Translations under genes and position numbers: made by a program
Shown here: one piece after another, positions 53,406 to 62,298 of the stretch
Layout of the letters: every line of letters begins with the position of its first letter
Position numbering within the stretch: the first letter of the stretch is position 1
The notes under the pieces: generated by a model
What the model was told of the DNA's origin: nothing
What the model saw: the letters and a program-made list of their open reading frames with translations, nothing else
Database searches by the model: none
DNA from: Endozoicomonas elysicola
GTDB lineage: Bacteria > Pseudomonadota > Gammaproteobacteria > Pseudomonadales > Endozoicomonadaceae
Assembly: GCF_000710775.1 (NCBI RefSeq)
Contig: NZ_JOJP01000001.1
Coordinates: 72,501 to 136,500 of the forward strand
Length of the DNA: 64,000 nt
Reading direction: 5' to 3'

Positions 53406-54722
53406 CTAAGGCATGATAGGCCAGTCGGCGGCATCGACACTGTCGAGAGGGTAAGTTTTATTACCCTCCCAACGTTTTACATAACTGCCATCAGGGTCAA
53501 ACTGCCGGGTCTGCTTATCCAGATCAAAATGGCGACATCCTTGCGGATCCGCACCAACACCCGCCAGATACTGCCAGTTGCCCCAGTTACTGCCCACATC
53601 GTAATCCACCAGTTGCTGCTCAAACCAGGCTGCGCCGTAACGCCAGTCCATTCCCAGTTCATGGATAAAACAGCTGGCCACTATCTGCCGCCCACGGTTT
53701 GACAGGTAGCCGGTTGCCTGCAGCTCTTTCATACAGGCATTCACGATTGGCCAGGGGGTATTACCGGCGCACCACTTCTGAAACCGCTCCGGATAAAAGC
53801 AAGACAATTTGCATTTATCCTTGATGCCTCTGGATGAAAACAACCGTACGCCATGCTTCAGGGCATACCATTGAAAATATTCACGCCACAACAATTCAAA
53901 TTGAATCCAGTAGGTGGACTCATTGGCCATGATCATGGATTCAAAATGCCTCAGTGCCTGGGCAATCTGTCGAGACGAGAGGCAGCCATGAGCCAGCCAA
54001 GGGGAAAATTTCGTAGTGGTTTCCCAACCCTGCAGGGCATTACGCGTCTCTTTATAGGTGGTTGGCTGCATCGTTGAGAAATATTGCTTTAGATGCCCTG
54101 CTCCAGCTGTTTCACCACCTTTAAAAGGACTGCCAGTTTTGCCGGTTGCTGGTAGCCAGTCAGAACGGTAATTCAACCCAGGCATTGGCCTTGGAATAAT
54201 ATCCGGCGCAGTGACTGCCTCTGAGATGTGCAGATTTTCTATCTGCTTTCGAAACTGGGTAAATGTTGCCGGTAGATCTTTAAGCTCAAATGGGAGTTCC
54301 TCCTGCTGAAACAAGGAGTACGTTGCCACTTCTTTAAAGGTCACTGAAGGAAAAAGCTGCTTCAGAGTTTGCCAATACTTAACCTCCTGGTACCCCATAT
54401 TCTGACTGCGATAGACGGTATCAATTTCATGAGCTTTCAAGAGCCGCCCGACAGCCTGTAGCGGGTTATGCAAACGAATCAGTAGTTTCTGCCGTCGCTG
54501 TTCAAGCTGTGATTCAAGACTTTCAATGCTCTCCCTCAGGAAACGCCAGCGATGATCCCCCATCACCTTTGACTGATAACGGCCGGGCTTGAACCATGCA
54601 GGGTCAACGCAATAGACGCACACCAGATTCTTGCAGCTACCAGCTGCTTCCATAAAGGCCCGGTTATCACTCAGCCTCAAATCATTTGTAAACAGAAACA
54701 GTGTTGTTCCCTGCAAGAGCAA
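53406..54722 (-). CDS. DASH-type cryptochrome/photolyase
   Basis: A 438-residue photolyase-family protein. The N-terminal antenna domain begins TLFLFTNDLRLSDNRAF. The FAD domain has TKFSPWLAHGCLSSRQIA, the Trp-rich WREYFQWYALKHG and the DASH-specific block YDVGSNWGNWQYLAGVGADP followed by RHFDLDKQTRQFDPDG. DASH proteins repair cyclobutane dimers, mainly in single-stranded DNA, and may act in light signalling. It ends 11 bp from rlmJ on the opposite strand. Confidence 0.93.
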   Translation of the reverse strand: MLLQGTTLFLFTNDLRLSDNRAFMEAAGSCKNLVCVYCVDPAWFKPGRYQSKVMGDHRWRFLRESIESLESQLEQRRQKLLIRLHNPLQAVGRLLKAHEIDTVYRSQNMGYQEVKYWQTLKQLFPSVTFKEVATYSLFQQEELPFELKDLPATFTQFRKQIENLHISEAVTAPDIIPRPMPGLNYRSDWLPATGKTGSPFKGGETAGAGHLKQYFSTMQPTTYKETRNALQGWETTTKFSPWLAHGCLSSRQIAQALRHFESMIMANESTYWIQFELLWREYFQWYALKHGVRLFSSRGIKDKCKLSCFYPERFQKWCAGNTPWPIVNACMKELQATGYLSNRGRQIVASCFIHELGMDWRYGAAWFEQQLVDYDVGSNWGNWQYLAGVGADPQGCRHFDLDKQTRQFDPDGSYVKRWEGNKTYPLDSVDAADWPIMP

Positions 54723-54936
54723 TACCCTCCAAACCTACTAGCCCTACCACTCATTTATACGTTAGTTTTCCCAAACCAAGACAAACAACATCCAACAACC
54801 GATAACTCTATGTAATTTATAAAAATTTATTGTTTTATTATTAAATACATCAAATCTATTTTGGTTTTATGCCCTCTCAGGTAAAGTAGCCTTCACCGCA
54901 AAATGATTCTTGTATTCCTCCCAGCCATAGACCGAA

Positions 54937-56382
54937 ATGTTCAGACACTTTACCGGTAATCAGTCTGTAATGATGATTGGCCTCGACTTTGGTTCTACCA
55001 CCAGTCGCGCCATGATTGCCTCTGCACACCTTGAACGTAATCCGATGACTGAGCGGATGGAGCTGGGAGAGCCTGAGCTGATTTATCGCTCTGACGCCAT
55101 ACTGACGCCCTTCGAAAATGGTGAACTCTGCACGGAAACCATTAATACCTGTCTTGAGCAATGGCTGGAAGAAAGCGGGATTGATTGTGACCAGCTCTTT
55201 TCAGGTGGGGTCATTATCACTGGCCTGGCGGCAGAAAAGCAAAATGCCCAAGCCATCGCCCGCTCCGTTCGGGAAAAAGTGAATCAGGCCATTGTTGCTA
55301 CTGCAGACGACCCATGCATGGAATCCTGGCTCGCCTTTATGGGCAACAGTCTTGAGCTTTCACGGGCAACGCCGGAAATCCCCTTCATCAATCTGGATAT
55401 TGGCGGGGGAACCACCAATCCAGCGCTGGGAATAGACGGTAACATCACAGAGTCTGGATGCTACTACATTGGTGCCCGACACTTTCAGTTTGAACCAGGC
55501 ACCTACCGGTTACTGGAAGTATCCAACCATGGCCAACAACTTCTGGTACAACTGGGTCTACAGTTAACCATCGGTGAAGAATGCAGCCAGAACAGTATCG
55601 ACAAGATCGTCAGTTTCTATGTCCAGGGGCTCGAAGCCATGGTCACGGGCGATCATAGCTGGTTCGACCAGAGTGATGGACAGCAGCTTTGTCAGGTAGC
55701 CTTTCAACCGAATGCCCAAGCCCTGCAACAGGCTGCAATTACCTTTTCCGGCGGAGTCGGCGAACTGCTTTATCAGTACACAGCGACAGGCAAACTGCCA
55801 GATACCACGGCCTTTGGTGATCTTGGCATTGACCTGTGCAAAGCAATTGCAAACTCTAAAACTCTCTGCCGCAGTCTTAGCCAATATATTCCCGAGTATA
55901 AGGGACGCGCGACCGTTTATGGTCTGGCATTGCACAGTGCCGAACTGTCCGGTAACACCCTGTTTATGCCAAAGCCTGAACAGCTGCCGGTTAATGACCT
56001 TCCCATTGTTGCCCGCCTGGCGCTTAATGCCGATGGGAACCGAATCAAGCGGGCCATCGAACTGGCCAGAAAGACCCATAATGGCGGTTGCATACGTATA
56101 ACGCTTAAGGATGATAATTATCCGGGCTTTAAAGAGTTAAAAAGCTTTGGTGAGAAGCTGGCCGAGACAATTGAACTGTCCGGTTTTCCTTCAGAGTTAC
56201 CTCTGCTTCTACTGGTACCCAAGGACTTTGGCAAAGTGATTGGCAGCTACGCCAGCCGCTGGGGAAAGCTGCCAGTCAACCTGATGGCAGTGGATGAAGT
56301 TCCCGATCGTAAAGCAGGGTTCGTTAGCTTGGGCAAAGTGAAGAACTTTGTCATACCCGTTTACTTCTATGGGATGCATTAA
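54937..56382 (+). CDS. EutA-like reactivase (second EutA-family protein)
   Basis: A 481-residue actin/Hsp70-fold protein. GLDFGSTTS is the phosphate-1 loop, GGVIITGLAAEKQNA aligns with the EutA IITGES-KTRNA block, NLDIGGGTTNPAL is phosphate-2, and TFSGGVGELLYQ the adenosine motif. EutA releases inactivated cobalamin from ethanolamine ammonia-lyase. The N-terminus and middle differ from canonical EutA, and a more typical eutA starts at 63711, so this is a divergent paralog, perhaps adapted to the EutBC fusion encoded 0.7 kb downstream. Translation may begin at 54937 or at the ATG at 54970, which gives the usual short lead to the loop. Confidence 0.8.
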   Translation: MFRHFTGNQSVMMIGLDFGSTTSRAMIASAHLERNPMTERMELGEPELIYRSDAILTPFENGELCTETINTCLEQWLEESGIDCDQLFSGGVIITGLAAEKQNAQAIARSVREKVNQAIVATADDPCMESWLAFMGNSLELSRATPEIPFINLDIGGGTTNPALGIDGNITESGCYYIGARHFQFEPGTYRLLEVSNHGQQLLVQLGLQLTIGEECSQNSIDKIVSFYVQGLEAMVTGDHSWFDQSDGQQLCQVAFQPNAQALQQAAITFSGGVGELLYQYTATGKLPDTTAFGDLGIDLCKAIANSKTLCRSLSQYIPEYKGRATVYGLALHSAELSGNTLFMPKPEQLPVNDLPIVARLALNADGNRIKRAIELARKTHNGGCIRITLKDDNYPGFKELKSFGEKLAETIELSGFPSELPLLLLVPKDFGKVIGSYASRWGKLPVNLMAVDEVPDRKAGFVSLGKVKNFVIPVYFYGMH

Positions 56383-56399
56383 AATAAGGATAAAGCGCT

Positions 56400-56927
56400 T
56401 TGAAAGCTTTTAAAATTCTGTCACTGATAGCACTGCTTTCTGGTTGTACTGGAATACCTGAAGGCGTTACACCAGTAAAACCATTCGAAGTACATCGCTA
56501 TGTTGGAAAATGGTATGAGATAGCCCGACTGGATCATCGATTTGAACGGGGCCTCTCCCATGTCACTGCAGAATACTCAAGTAACCCTGATGGCAGTCTC
56601 CGCGTAATCAACTCAGGATATTCTGTGGAGGCCGATGAGCGTAAGCAGGCCGAAGGCAAGGCAAAGTTTGTCAGAGGGCATGACGAAGGCTATCTCAAAG
56701 TTTCTTTTTTTGGCCCCTTCTACGGTTCATACATCATTTTTGAGCTGGACCAGAAAGGCTATGAATTCGCCTTTATCTCAGGAAATGACAGAAACTATCT
56801 CTGGCTGCTGGCCAGAACCCCTACCGTCACTGACAAGGTTAAATCGGACTTTATAAACAAAGCCAAAGCACTTGGTTTTGATACCAAACAGTTGATCTTT
56901 GTTGATCAGAGCAATCCTATCCAATAG
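56400..56927 (+). CDS. blc: Outer-membrane lipoprotein lipocalin Blc-like
   Basis: A 175-residue lipocalin. The signal peptide ends in the lipobox LLSGC, so Cys 16 should be lipidated and the protein anchored in the outer membrane. The lipocalin signature VGKWYEIARLDHRFERG follows, with VTAEYSSNPDGSLRVINSGY and the closing YLWLLARTP typical of Blc. Blc binds fatty acids and lysophospholipids, which could link to phospholipid-derived ethanolamine, but this is speculation. The TTG start at 56400 has AAGGA nine bases upstream. It lies 17 bp after the EutA-like gene, in the same direction. Confidence 0.88.
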   Translation: MKAFKILSLIALLSGCTGIPEGVTPVKPFEVHRYVGKWYEIARLDHRFERGLSHVTAEYSSNPDGSLRVINSGYSVEADERKQAEGKAKFVRGHDEGYLKVSFFGPFYGSYIIFELDQKGYEFAFISGNDRNYLWLLARTPTVTDKVKSDFINKAKALGFDTKQLIFVDQSNPIQ

Positions 56928-57106
56928 CATCTCTCCACCATTTCGTACGTAAACAGTGTATATCTACGGAATGCAATCCCTCTCTTTTTGTAGTCATATA
57001 GCCCAGTCTGTAAGCCTCTAACACAGACGATCACTGAGGTGAGTCAATACCCCAGCAAGCAACATTCTATACCATGCCGGATTTTGTGTTCGGCGGAGTG
57101 AGAGCC

Positions 57107-59527
57107 ATGCCCAAACCACTGATGACCCCACTGGACCAGATACCGGTTCCTGCACCAAAAGCGGATGAAATTTACCGCACCCGGGTCATTGGGCAAAGCT
57201 TCAGTTTTATCGGACTCAAAGCCCTGCTGGGGGCTGCGGGCTTCCATACCAGTGGCGATCAGGTTGCCGGCCTGGCTGCAGACGATGAAGTCAGCCGAGA
57301 GGCAGCCAGGGCAATACTGTCCGACCTGACGCTGCAACATATTTACGATCACCCCCTGACCAACGACCGTGGCGAGATTGATGACATCATGCGGGTCAAC
57401 TATGACATTGACCTGAGCATTTTTGATGATATGGCCATGATGACCATCGGTGAGCTTAAAGACTGGATTCAAAAAGCCTCAGGAGCCCAGATCAAGCGGG
57501 CAGGCAAAGGGCTGACTGGCGTCATGATATCCGCAGTCACCAAGCTGATGAGTGTACACGACATGGTGTACAACACTCGCAAGATCGAATGCCCGACACA
57601 GGCTCGTACTCACCTTGGCCTTGCTGGTTCTCTCTCTACCCGGATTCAACCCAACCATCCTACCGATGACCTGAATGCCATCACTGCTCTCACCTGGATG
57701 GGACTGTCCATGGGTAACGGTGATTTGTTGATTGGCCTCAACCCTGCTGATGACACAATTGATAATATCGGCGCCTGCCTGATCCATCTGGATAAAATAC
57801 GACGACAGACCGGTGCTCCTACCCAGGTCTGTGTGCTTTCCCATATCCGTACCCAGCTGGCCTGCCTGGAAGAAGGTGCGCCTCTGGAAATACTTTTCCA
57901 GTCCCTTGCCGGAACCGACGCTACTCTGCGCGAAGCCTTTGATGTCAGCGTCCCTTATCTCGATAAGGCCTGGCAGACAATGAAAGAGAAAGGCGTACTG
58001 AATCAGCACCAGTTTATGTACTTTGAAACCGGTCAGGGCAGTGAAGTCAGTTATGGCAAACACTGTGGTATTGATATGTCTACCACAGAAGCCCTGACTT
58101 ACGGCCTGTGTCGTCGATATGACCCCTGTATGGTCAATAGCGTTACCGGTTTTATTGGCCCGGAAACCCACAAAGACAGCCTGCAGATTATCTGTGCCAA
58201 TCTACAGGATCTGTTCATGGGTAAAATGATGGGACTCCCCATGGGTGTTTCCCCCTGCTTTACCCTGCACGCCGATGCCTCAAGTGAGGGTCAGGAGATT
58301 GCAGTAGAGCTGCTCACCGTAGCGGGTGCCAACTACTTTATGGATATCTACATGGGTGTGGATCGTATGCTGGCCTATGCCGATACCAGCGGCCACGATG
58401 ATCAGACCATTCGTGAGATCCACAACCTTAAACCATCCCCCGAGTTCTATCACTGGGCCCTGGAAAAAGGGATTTTCAAAGAGTCTCGGGATGGGCAGAT
58501 CACCCGCGGTCCCAACTGGGGAAACCCAGCCATCTTCGCTGACTCCAAACAGGCATGGAATGACCTGATTAGCCGGGTACCCATGTGCTATGGCACCAGT
58601 AATGCTGGCCCAAGAATGGCTAATCATGTTAATCGCAAACTAAAGCAAAACATTGCTGTTGCCAGGGTTGCAGCAAAAAGTAAGCTTCGTTTTGACGAGT
58701 TGGAAGAGATCGATTTTCGCCTGATTCGCTCTCAGGCCAATAATATTGAACGACACCATGCGGATCCTGATGCCGGAGCACATCTCTGCGAAAAAACCCG
58801 CAGCCATCTGCAGCCTGAAAATCGAGATATTCAGATCCTGATTACTGATGGTCTGAGTGCTGAAGCCGTGCACCAGAACATCAATGAGCTGCTTCCTGTT
58901 CTGGAAGATGGCTTACAAAGCCATGGTTACTCACTGGGCCAAACCATGGTTGCACCACATGGTCGTGTAAAGCTGGCGGAGGATATTGCCAGAATAGTGA
59001 ATGCCAAGCTTGTTATTGTCCTGCTGGGAGAGCGCCCCGGGGCGGATGGAAAGTCATCCCGGAGTCTTTCCGGTTATTTGATCTATCGTCTGGAGGATGA
59101 GCAAACACAGAAACTGGCTGCTGACTTCAGTAACATCGCTGAAATAGAGTTTGAGAATACCGTGGTGCCCAATATTTACTACGGCGGTATTCCCCCCATG
59201 GAAGCAGGCTCCCTGCTGGCAGAACGTGCCATGCAGATTCTGGATAACAAAGCGGCTGGTAACCGTCTGAATGCCATTCTTGGTAGTCGAATGGGGCTCT
59301 CAGACATTATTCGTGAGAGTAAAGTTGAGCCACAGAAAACGGCCAGTACTATCCGGGTTCATGACTTCCTGGGTCAGAAGTCAATCTCTGAAGCCGATGT
59401 GATGATGTTGATTCACTGGGGAGTTAAAGAGATTCTGCTCAGCCAGAGAACCATTATTACTCCATTGGCGGGTGATCTGCTGAAGCAGGAAGGTATTAAA
59501 CTGCGTTATAATGACGCCCTATCGTGA
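57107..59527 (+). CDS. eutBC: Ethanolamine ammonia-lyase, EutB-EutC fusion with EutQ-like C-terminal module
   Basis: An 806-residue single chain. Residues about 25-475 are the EutB large subunit: FETGQGSEVSYG with the catalytic Glu, LIGLNPADD, DPCMVNSVTGFIGPE and LKPSPEFYHWALEKGI. Residues about 480-735 are EutC: CYGTSNAGPRMANHV, LITDGLSAEAVHQNINELLP, VKLAEDIARIVNAKLVIVLL, GERPGADG and IYYGGIPPMEAG, the cobalamin-contact parts. The final ~60 residues, with SISEADVMMLIHWGVKEIL and IITPLAGDLLKQEGIKL, resemble the EutQ N-terminal module also encoded at 46167. The enzyme cleaves ethanolamine to acetaldehyde and ammonia using adenosylcobalamin. The EutC N-terminal encapsulation helix is absent at the join. 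The ATG at 57107 has GGAG eight bases upstream; an ATG 11 codons earlier has none. Confidence 0.92.
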   Translation: MPKPLMTPLDQIPVPAPKADEIYRTRVIGQSFSFIGLKALLGAAGFHTSGDQVAGLAADDEVSREAARAILSDLTLQHIYDHPLTNDRGEIDDIMRVNYDIDLSIFDDMAMMTIGELKDWIQKASGAQIKRAGKGLTGVMISAVTKLMSVHDMVYNTRKIECPTQARTHLGLAGSLSTRIQPNHPTDDLNAITALTWMGLSMGNGDLLIGLNPADDTIDNIGACLIHLDKIRRQTGAPTQVCVLSHIRTQLACLEEGAPLEILFQSLAGTDATLREAFDVSVPYLDKAWQTMKEKGVLNQHQFMYFETGQGSEVSYGKHCGIDMSTTEALTYGLCRRYDPCMVNSVTGFIGPETHKDSLQIICANLQDLFMGKMMGLPMGVSPCFTLHADASSEGQEIAVELLTVAGANYFMDIYMGVDRMLAYADTSGHDDQTIREIHNLKPSPEFYHWALEKGIFKESRDGQITRGPNWGNPAIFADSKQAWNDLISRVPMCYGTSNAGPRMANHVNRKLKQNIAVARVAAKSKLRFDELEEIDFRLIRSQANNIERHHADPDAGAHLCEKTRSHLQPENRDIQILITDGLSAEAVHQNINELLPVLEDGLQSHGYSLGQTMVAPHGRVKLAEDIARIVNAKLVIVLLGERPGADGKSSRSLSGYLIYRLEDEQTQKLAADFSNIAEIEFENTVVPNIYYGGIPPMEAGSLLAERAMQILDNKAAGNRLNAILGSRMGLSDIIRESKVEPQKTASTIRVHDFLGQKSISEADVMMLIHWGVKEILLSQRTIITPLAGDLLKQEGIKLRYNDALS

Positions 59528-59596
59528 AGTACTCAACATATTTAAGAGTTTTGCTGAAGCCAATTGCTATAATTTTTAGATATTCGAAAATCACGG

Positions 59597-61249
59597 ATGA
59601 TAATCGAAATGGACAGCAGTGGAATTGGCTCCCTCAGCACTTCGCAAATCAATCAAATCAACAAGTTAGCTTCTAAGAAAGGTGCTGACAATCAAGTATT
59701 AATAGCAAAGCATAAGGGCCGGGAAGTCAGATTTGAGGCAGTAACTCCAAAGGTGAGCTCCAAGGCCAAACAAAAAGAACTCGATTCTGGATCCAGATTA
59801 GCAGTTGAAACGCTTGGCTTAAAAGACCGAAAGGTCTCTCCTTCAATGGCTCAGACAATCCTAAACATCAGGGAAAAAGTTAACAGTTCAACGCACGCCA
59901 GCTTTAAGGATTTGGACTTTCTTAATGAGCACCTTGTCAGCAGCTATAACTCACTAGAGTCTGATCTCAATATTTCCTTAGAAAGTCTGGATAGTGGGAT
60001 CGAAAGCGATTTTTCGGGTAGTACCGAGTCTTTAGATTCTATAGTCAGTGATATAGATAGTAACTTCTCTGGAAGTATTGAGTCTCTGGACTCACTAGAT
60101 GCAGAGGGACAACCAATTTTTAGGACGTTCCCATTTAAGCGTCCCTCAGAGCAAACAGATATAGAACAAAAGGAGAGCCAGCCTCGCTCAGAACTGAAAA
60201 GAAGAGGTGCCATTAGAAGAGAATCCATTGTCCCACCTGATTTGCCCCCAAAACGCCAGAAACAAACTGCACCTCCAAGACCTGATAAACCTGAGCACCT
60301 CAGCCGTCCTGAGCTGCCGCCAAAACGTAAAAATCTACCCGGACCTCCAGTTCCACCCAGACAGCCTCTAACATCAAAAATGAAGGCATATGTCCCTACC
60401 GAGCGCCCACTTCCAGACTTACCGTCAAGCTCAACAAAGTCACCATCAACAAAAGTGGAACCAGCACCACGAAAAGAGTCGCTTTTAGAAGTATTCTCCA
60501 AAGCACCTGAACTGAACAAAACTGGTTTTGCTTCTTTAGACTCCAAGGCTCAAATAGCAGAACTCAAGACTGCCAAAAATGCCGAACAAACTGGAAAATT
60601 TCTGGACCAATGCACAGCCAAACAGAGAATGGCACTCTCGAAAAATAAGAACTTCCCCAAGCACTGCTGGCCTGCCATGAACCAGCGTTTACTTGCAGAT
60701 GCGCTTGAAGCACATTCATCCAAAAACACAGGAGGCATGTATCGAGTTGGAGGTAGCCAAACAGCACTCACAAAAGCTGTTGAAAACTTCAACAAAAAAC
60801 GTGTTCCCGATTCAGTTCTTAATGATCGGATAGATGCCGCCCAGCTCTTTAAAAGAACCCATGACTCACAAAAGCTGTTCAGCGCTGATACTTTCAGAAA
60901 GTTTTCAGCGGTTGTCCAAACAGATCCCATTGACTATCAACGTTTTAACCAGGAACTAGATGATGCTCTAGCAGGTATGCCGCCAGATAGTAGAGATCAG
61001 GCGATGATAAGCTTAAAAGTAATGAGAAATGCGTATCTTGCGGCTCCTCAGGAAAGAGCCTCCAATACTGCCCCTGATGCACCTGTTGCAAAAAATGATC
61101 TTGCGTCACTATTTGCTGAGAGTACGCTTACATTCCAGAAAACGCCTGCAGCAGCAACACAGGAGGAAGCTTTACAAGCGATGGCCATTGCTGCAAAAGA
61201 ACAGGCCGCTGGCCTTAAGGTGATGACAACACTACTAAGCCAACGTTGA
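59597..61249 (+). CDS. RhoGAP-like, proline-rich candidate effector
   Basis: A 550-residue protein without signal peptide or membrane helix. Residues about 117-165 carry Ser-Leu-Asp repeats (SLDSG, SLDSI, SLDSL). Residues about 210-275 are proline-rich with SH3-ligand-like PDLPPKR and PELPPKR (PxxPxK) motifs. From about 365 to 510 the protein follows a RhoGAP domain: GGMYRVGGS with a candidate arginine finger R383, ALTKAVENFNKK, AAQLFKRTHDSQKLFSADTF for the LKxFLRELPxPLL region, LAGMPPDSRDQA for the LPxxN region, and NDLASLFAESTL for NLAxVFGPNLL. A bacterial protein with such a eukaryotic-like layout would most simply act inside host cells on Rho-family GTPases; this is inference. The gene lies within the eut locus, between eutBC and eutH. 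Confidence 0.68.
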   Translation: MIIEMDSSGIGSLSTSQINQINKLASKKGADNQVLIAKHKGREVRFEAVTPKVSSKAKQKELDSGSRLAVETLGLKDRKVSPSMAQTILNIREKVNSSTHASFKDLDFLNEHLVSSYNSLESDLNISLESLDSGIESDFSGSTESLDSIVSDIDSNFSGSIESLDSLDAEGQPIFRTFPFKRPSEQTDIEQKESQPRSELKRRGAIRRESIVPPDLPPKRQKQTAPPRPDKPEHLSRPELPPKRKNLPGPPVPPRQPLTSKMKAYVPTERPLPDLPSSSTKSPSTKVEPAPRKESLLEVFSKAPELNKTGFASLDSKAQIAELKTAKNAEQTGKFLDQCTAKQRMALSKNKNFPKHCWPAMNQRLLADALEAHSSKNTGGMYRVGGSQTALTKAVENFNKKRVPDSVLNDRIDAAQLFKRTHDSQKLFSADTFRKFSAVVQTDPIDYQRFNQELDDALAGMPPDSRDQAMISLKVMRNAYLAAPQERASNTAPDAPVAKNDLASLFAESTLTFQKTPAAATQEEALQAMAIAAKEQAAGLKVMTTLLSQR

Positions 61250-61319
61250 AACGAAATGCCTGAATATATCTTTTAGAGTTGGCAGCTTCTCACTAAAAAG
61301 ACACCGTTTGCTAAACCCT

Positions 61320-61490
61320 TTTATTTATTGACCAATGTCATCAAAATGAAAACCTGTTGACTTGCGTCAAGTCATAGCCCTCATGCATCCCTGCTGATAG
61401 CCTTGCCCCAATTGATACACCACCCGGAAACAGCCTCCAGAAAGAGGCCAACACTCCAAACTTCCGACTGCCAACTCAGATTCAAAAGCA
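61320..61490 (+). repeat. eutH-leader direct repeat, copy A
   Basis: This segment resembles 62299-62458, directly upstream of eutH. Shared blocks in order are GACTTGCGTCA, CCCTGC, CTGATAGCCTT, AA-TGATAC, CCAA/CCAACTTCCG and TCA[G/A]ATCAAAAGCA. The copy is followed immediately by the eutBC-tail relic, not by eutH, so it marks a duplication junction. Confidence 0.7.
61358..61374 (+). promoter_or_regulatory. Perfect 17-bp palindrome, candidate eut operator
   Basis: TGACTTG-CGT-CAAGTCA is a perfect 7-3-7 inverted repeat. Variants lie at 45814-45830 before eutN and at 62338-62354 before eutH. It could be the site of a dimeric regulator such as the TetR protein at 47889. Confidence 0.55.
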
Positions 61491-61561
61491 AGAGAACCAT
61501 TATTTCACCTTTGGCGGGTGACTGACTTAAACAGGAAGGAGTTAAACTAAGATATGATAGT
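61491..61561 (+). pseudogene. Relic of the eutBC 3' end
   Basis: About 71 bp starting AGAGAACCATTATT match eutBC 59445-59515 at roughly four positions in five, including TTGGCGGGTGA, CAGGAAGG and TTAAACT blocks in the same order and spacing. The frame is broken by stops. It lies 2 kb downstream of the real eutBC end, evidence of a tandem duplication that copied the end of eutBC. Confidence 0.75.
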
Positions 61562-61626
61562 TTGGCAAAATAAATGATAGATAATTTTTAATTTGCCGTT
61601 TTTTTCTTTTCAGAAAAGATATATCA

Positions 61627-62220
61627 ATGGAAGCAATGAAATTGGGTTGTTTGCCCTTACCAGGGTCACTCATCGATAAAGCCGCCGTTACATTGAGCAG
61701 GGCTTTTGCACAATATCCTCTGAGTATCTTGTACCGAGGCTCTCCTCCCAGTGTAGAAGATATGCAGGAGTTCCTCCGGCAATCCATATCCACCGGTCAG
61801 GTTTATATCAGCTCACCTGAAGTGGAAAGTGTCGCTATTTGGTACGGGCCAGAACAACAGCCAAAATTACCTGACCAGCATTCAACACTGAACTCGCATA
61901 GCCGTGCGGAAACCAGAATGAAGGCATTTGCTCTATTTGCTGAATCCCAGAGGCAGTTCCACTTGCCGGTTCCCCATTGGTATTTGATGATGGTAGGCGT
62001 TGATCCACTTTACCACGGAAAAGGTGTTGCCAAAGCTTTATTGAAGCCGGTTCTGGATACAGCAGATAAGGACCAAAAGCCGTGTTATCTTGATACCCAT
62101 AATCCTGTGAATGTTGAAATTTATAAACGACTGGGGTTTCACGTTGCAGAACAAACAAAGGTTCCTGGTGGCGAACTGAGTCATTGGAGTATGATTCGCA
62201 CACCTGAATTTATCAGCTAG
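61627..62220 (+). CDS. GNAT-family N-acetyltransferase
   Basis: A 197-residue acetyltransferase. The acetyl-CoA-binding motif is present as VGVDPLYHGKGVAKALL (Q/RxxGxG/A-like, here YHGKGVA) near residues 128-144, followed by YLDTHNPVNVEIYKRLGFHV, the usual closing beta-strand region. The substrate is unknown. The gene lies between the eutBC relic and the second copy of the eutH leader, and is probably unrelated to ethanolamine use; it looks like cargo carried within the duplicated segment. Confidence 0.85.
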   Translation: MEAMKLGCLPLPGSLIDKAAVTLSRAFAQYPLSILYRGSPPSVEDMQEFLRQSISTGQVYISSPEVESVAIWYGPEQQPKLPDQHSTLNSHSRAETRMKAFALFAESQRQFHLPVPHWYLMMVGVDPLYHGKGVAKALLKPVLDTADKDQKPCYLDTHNPVNVEIYKRLGFHVAEQTKVPGGELSHWSMIRTPEFIS

Positions 62221-62298
62221 AAAGTGCTCAATAAACAGTCTCTTCAGGTCACTTAGACGACCTCTTCCTGTTGATGTAAGTCATGACTTTTCAGCCAT

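Larger units (their letters stand above)
61250..61626. other. Gap holding a duplicated eutH leader and a decayed eutBC tail
   Basis: No intact gene. The parts are annotated separately: leader copy A at 61320-61490 with a perfect 17-bp palindrome, then a ~71-bp relic of the eutBC 3' end at 61491-61561, then about 65 bp of AT-rich sequence before the GNAT gene. Confidence 0.7.

Noticed and set aside
55564..56079. 171-codon minus-strand frame over the EutA-like gene
   Set aside because: Antisense to a clear actin-fold gene and without any motif of its own.
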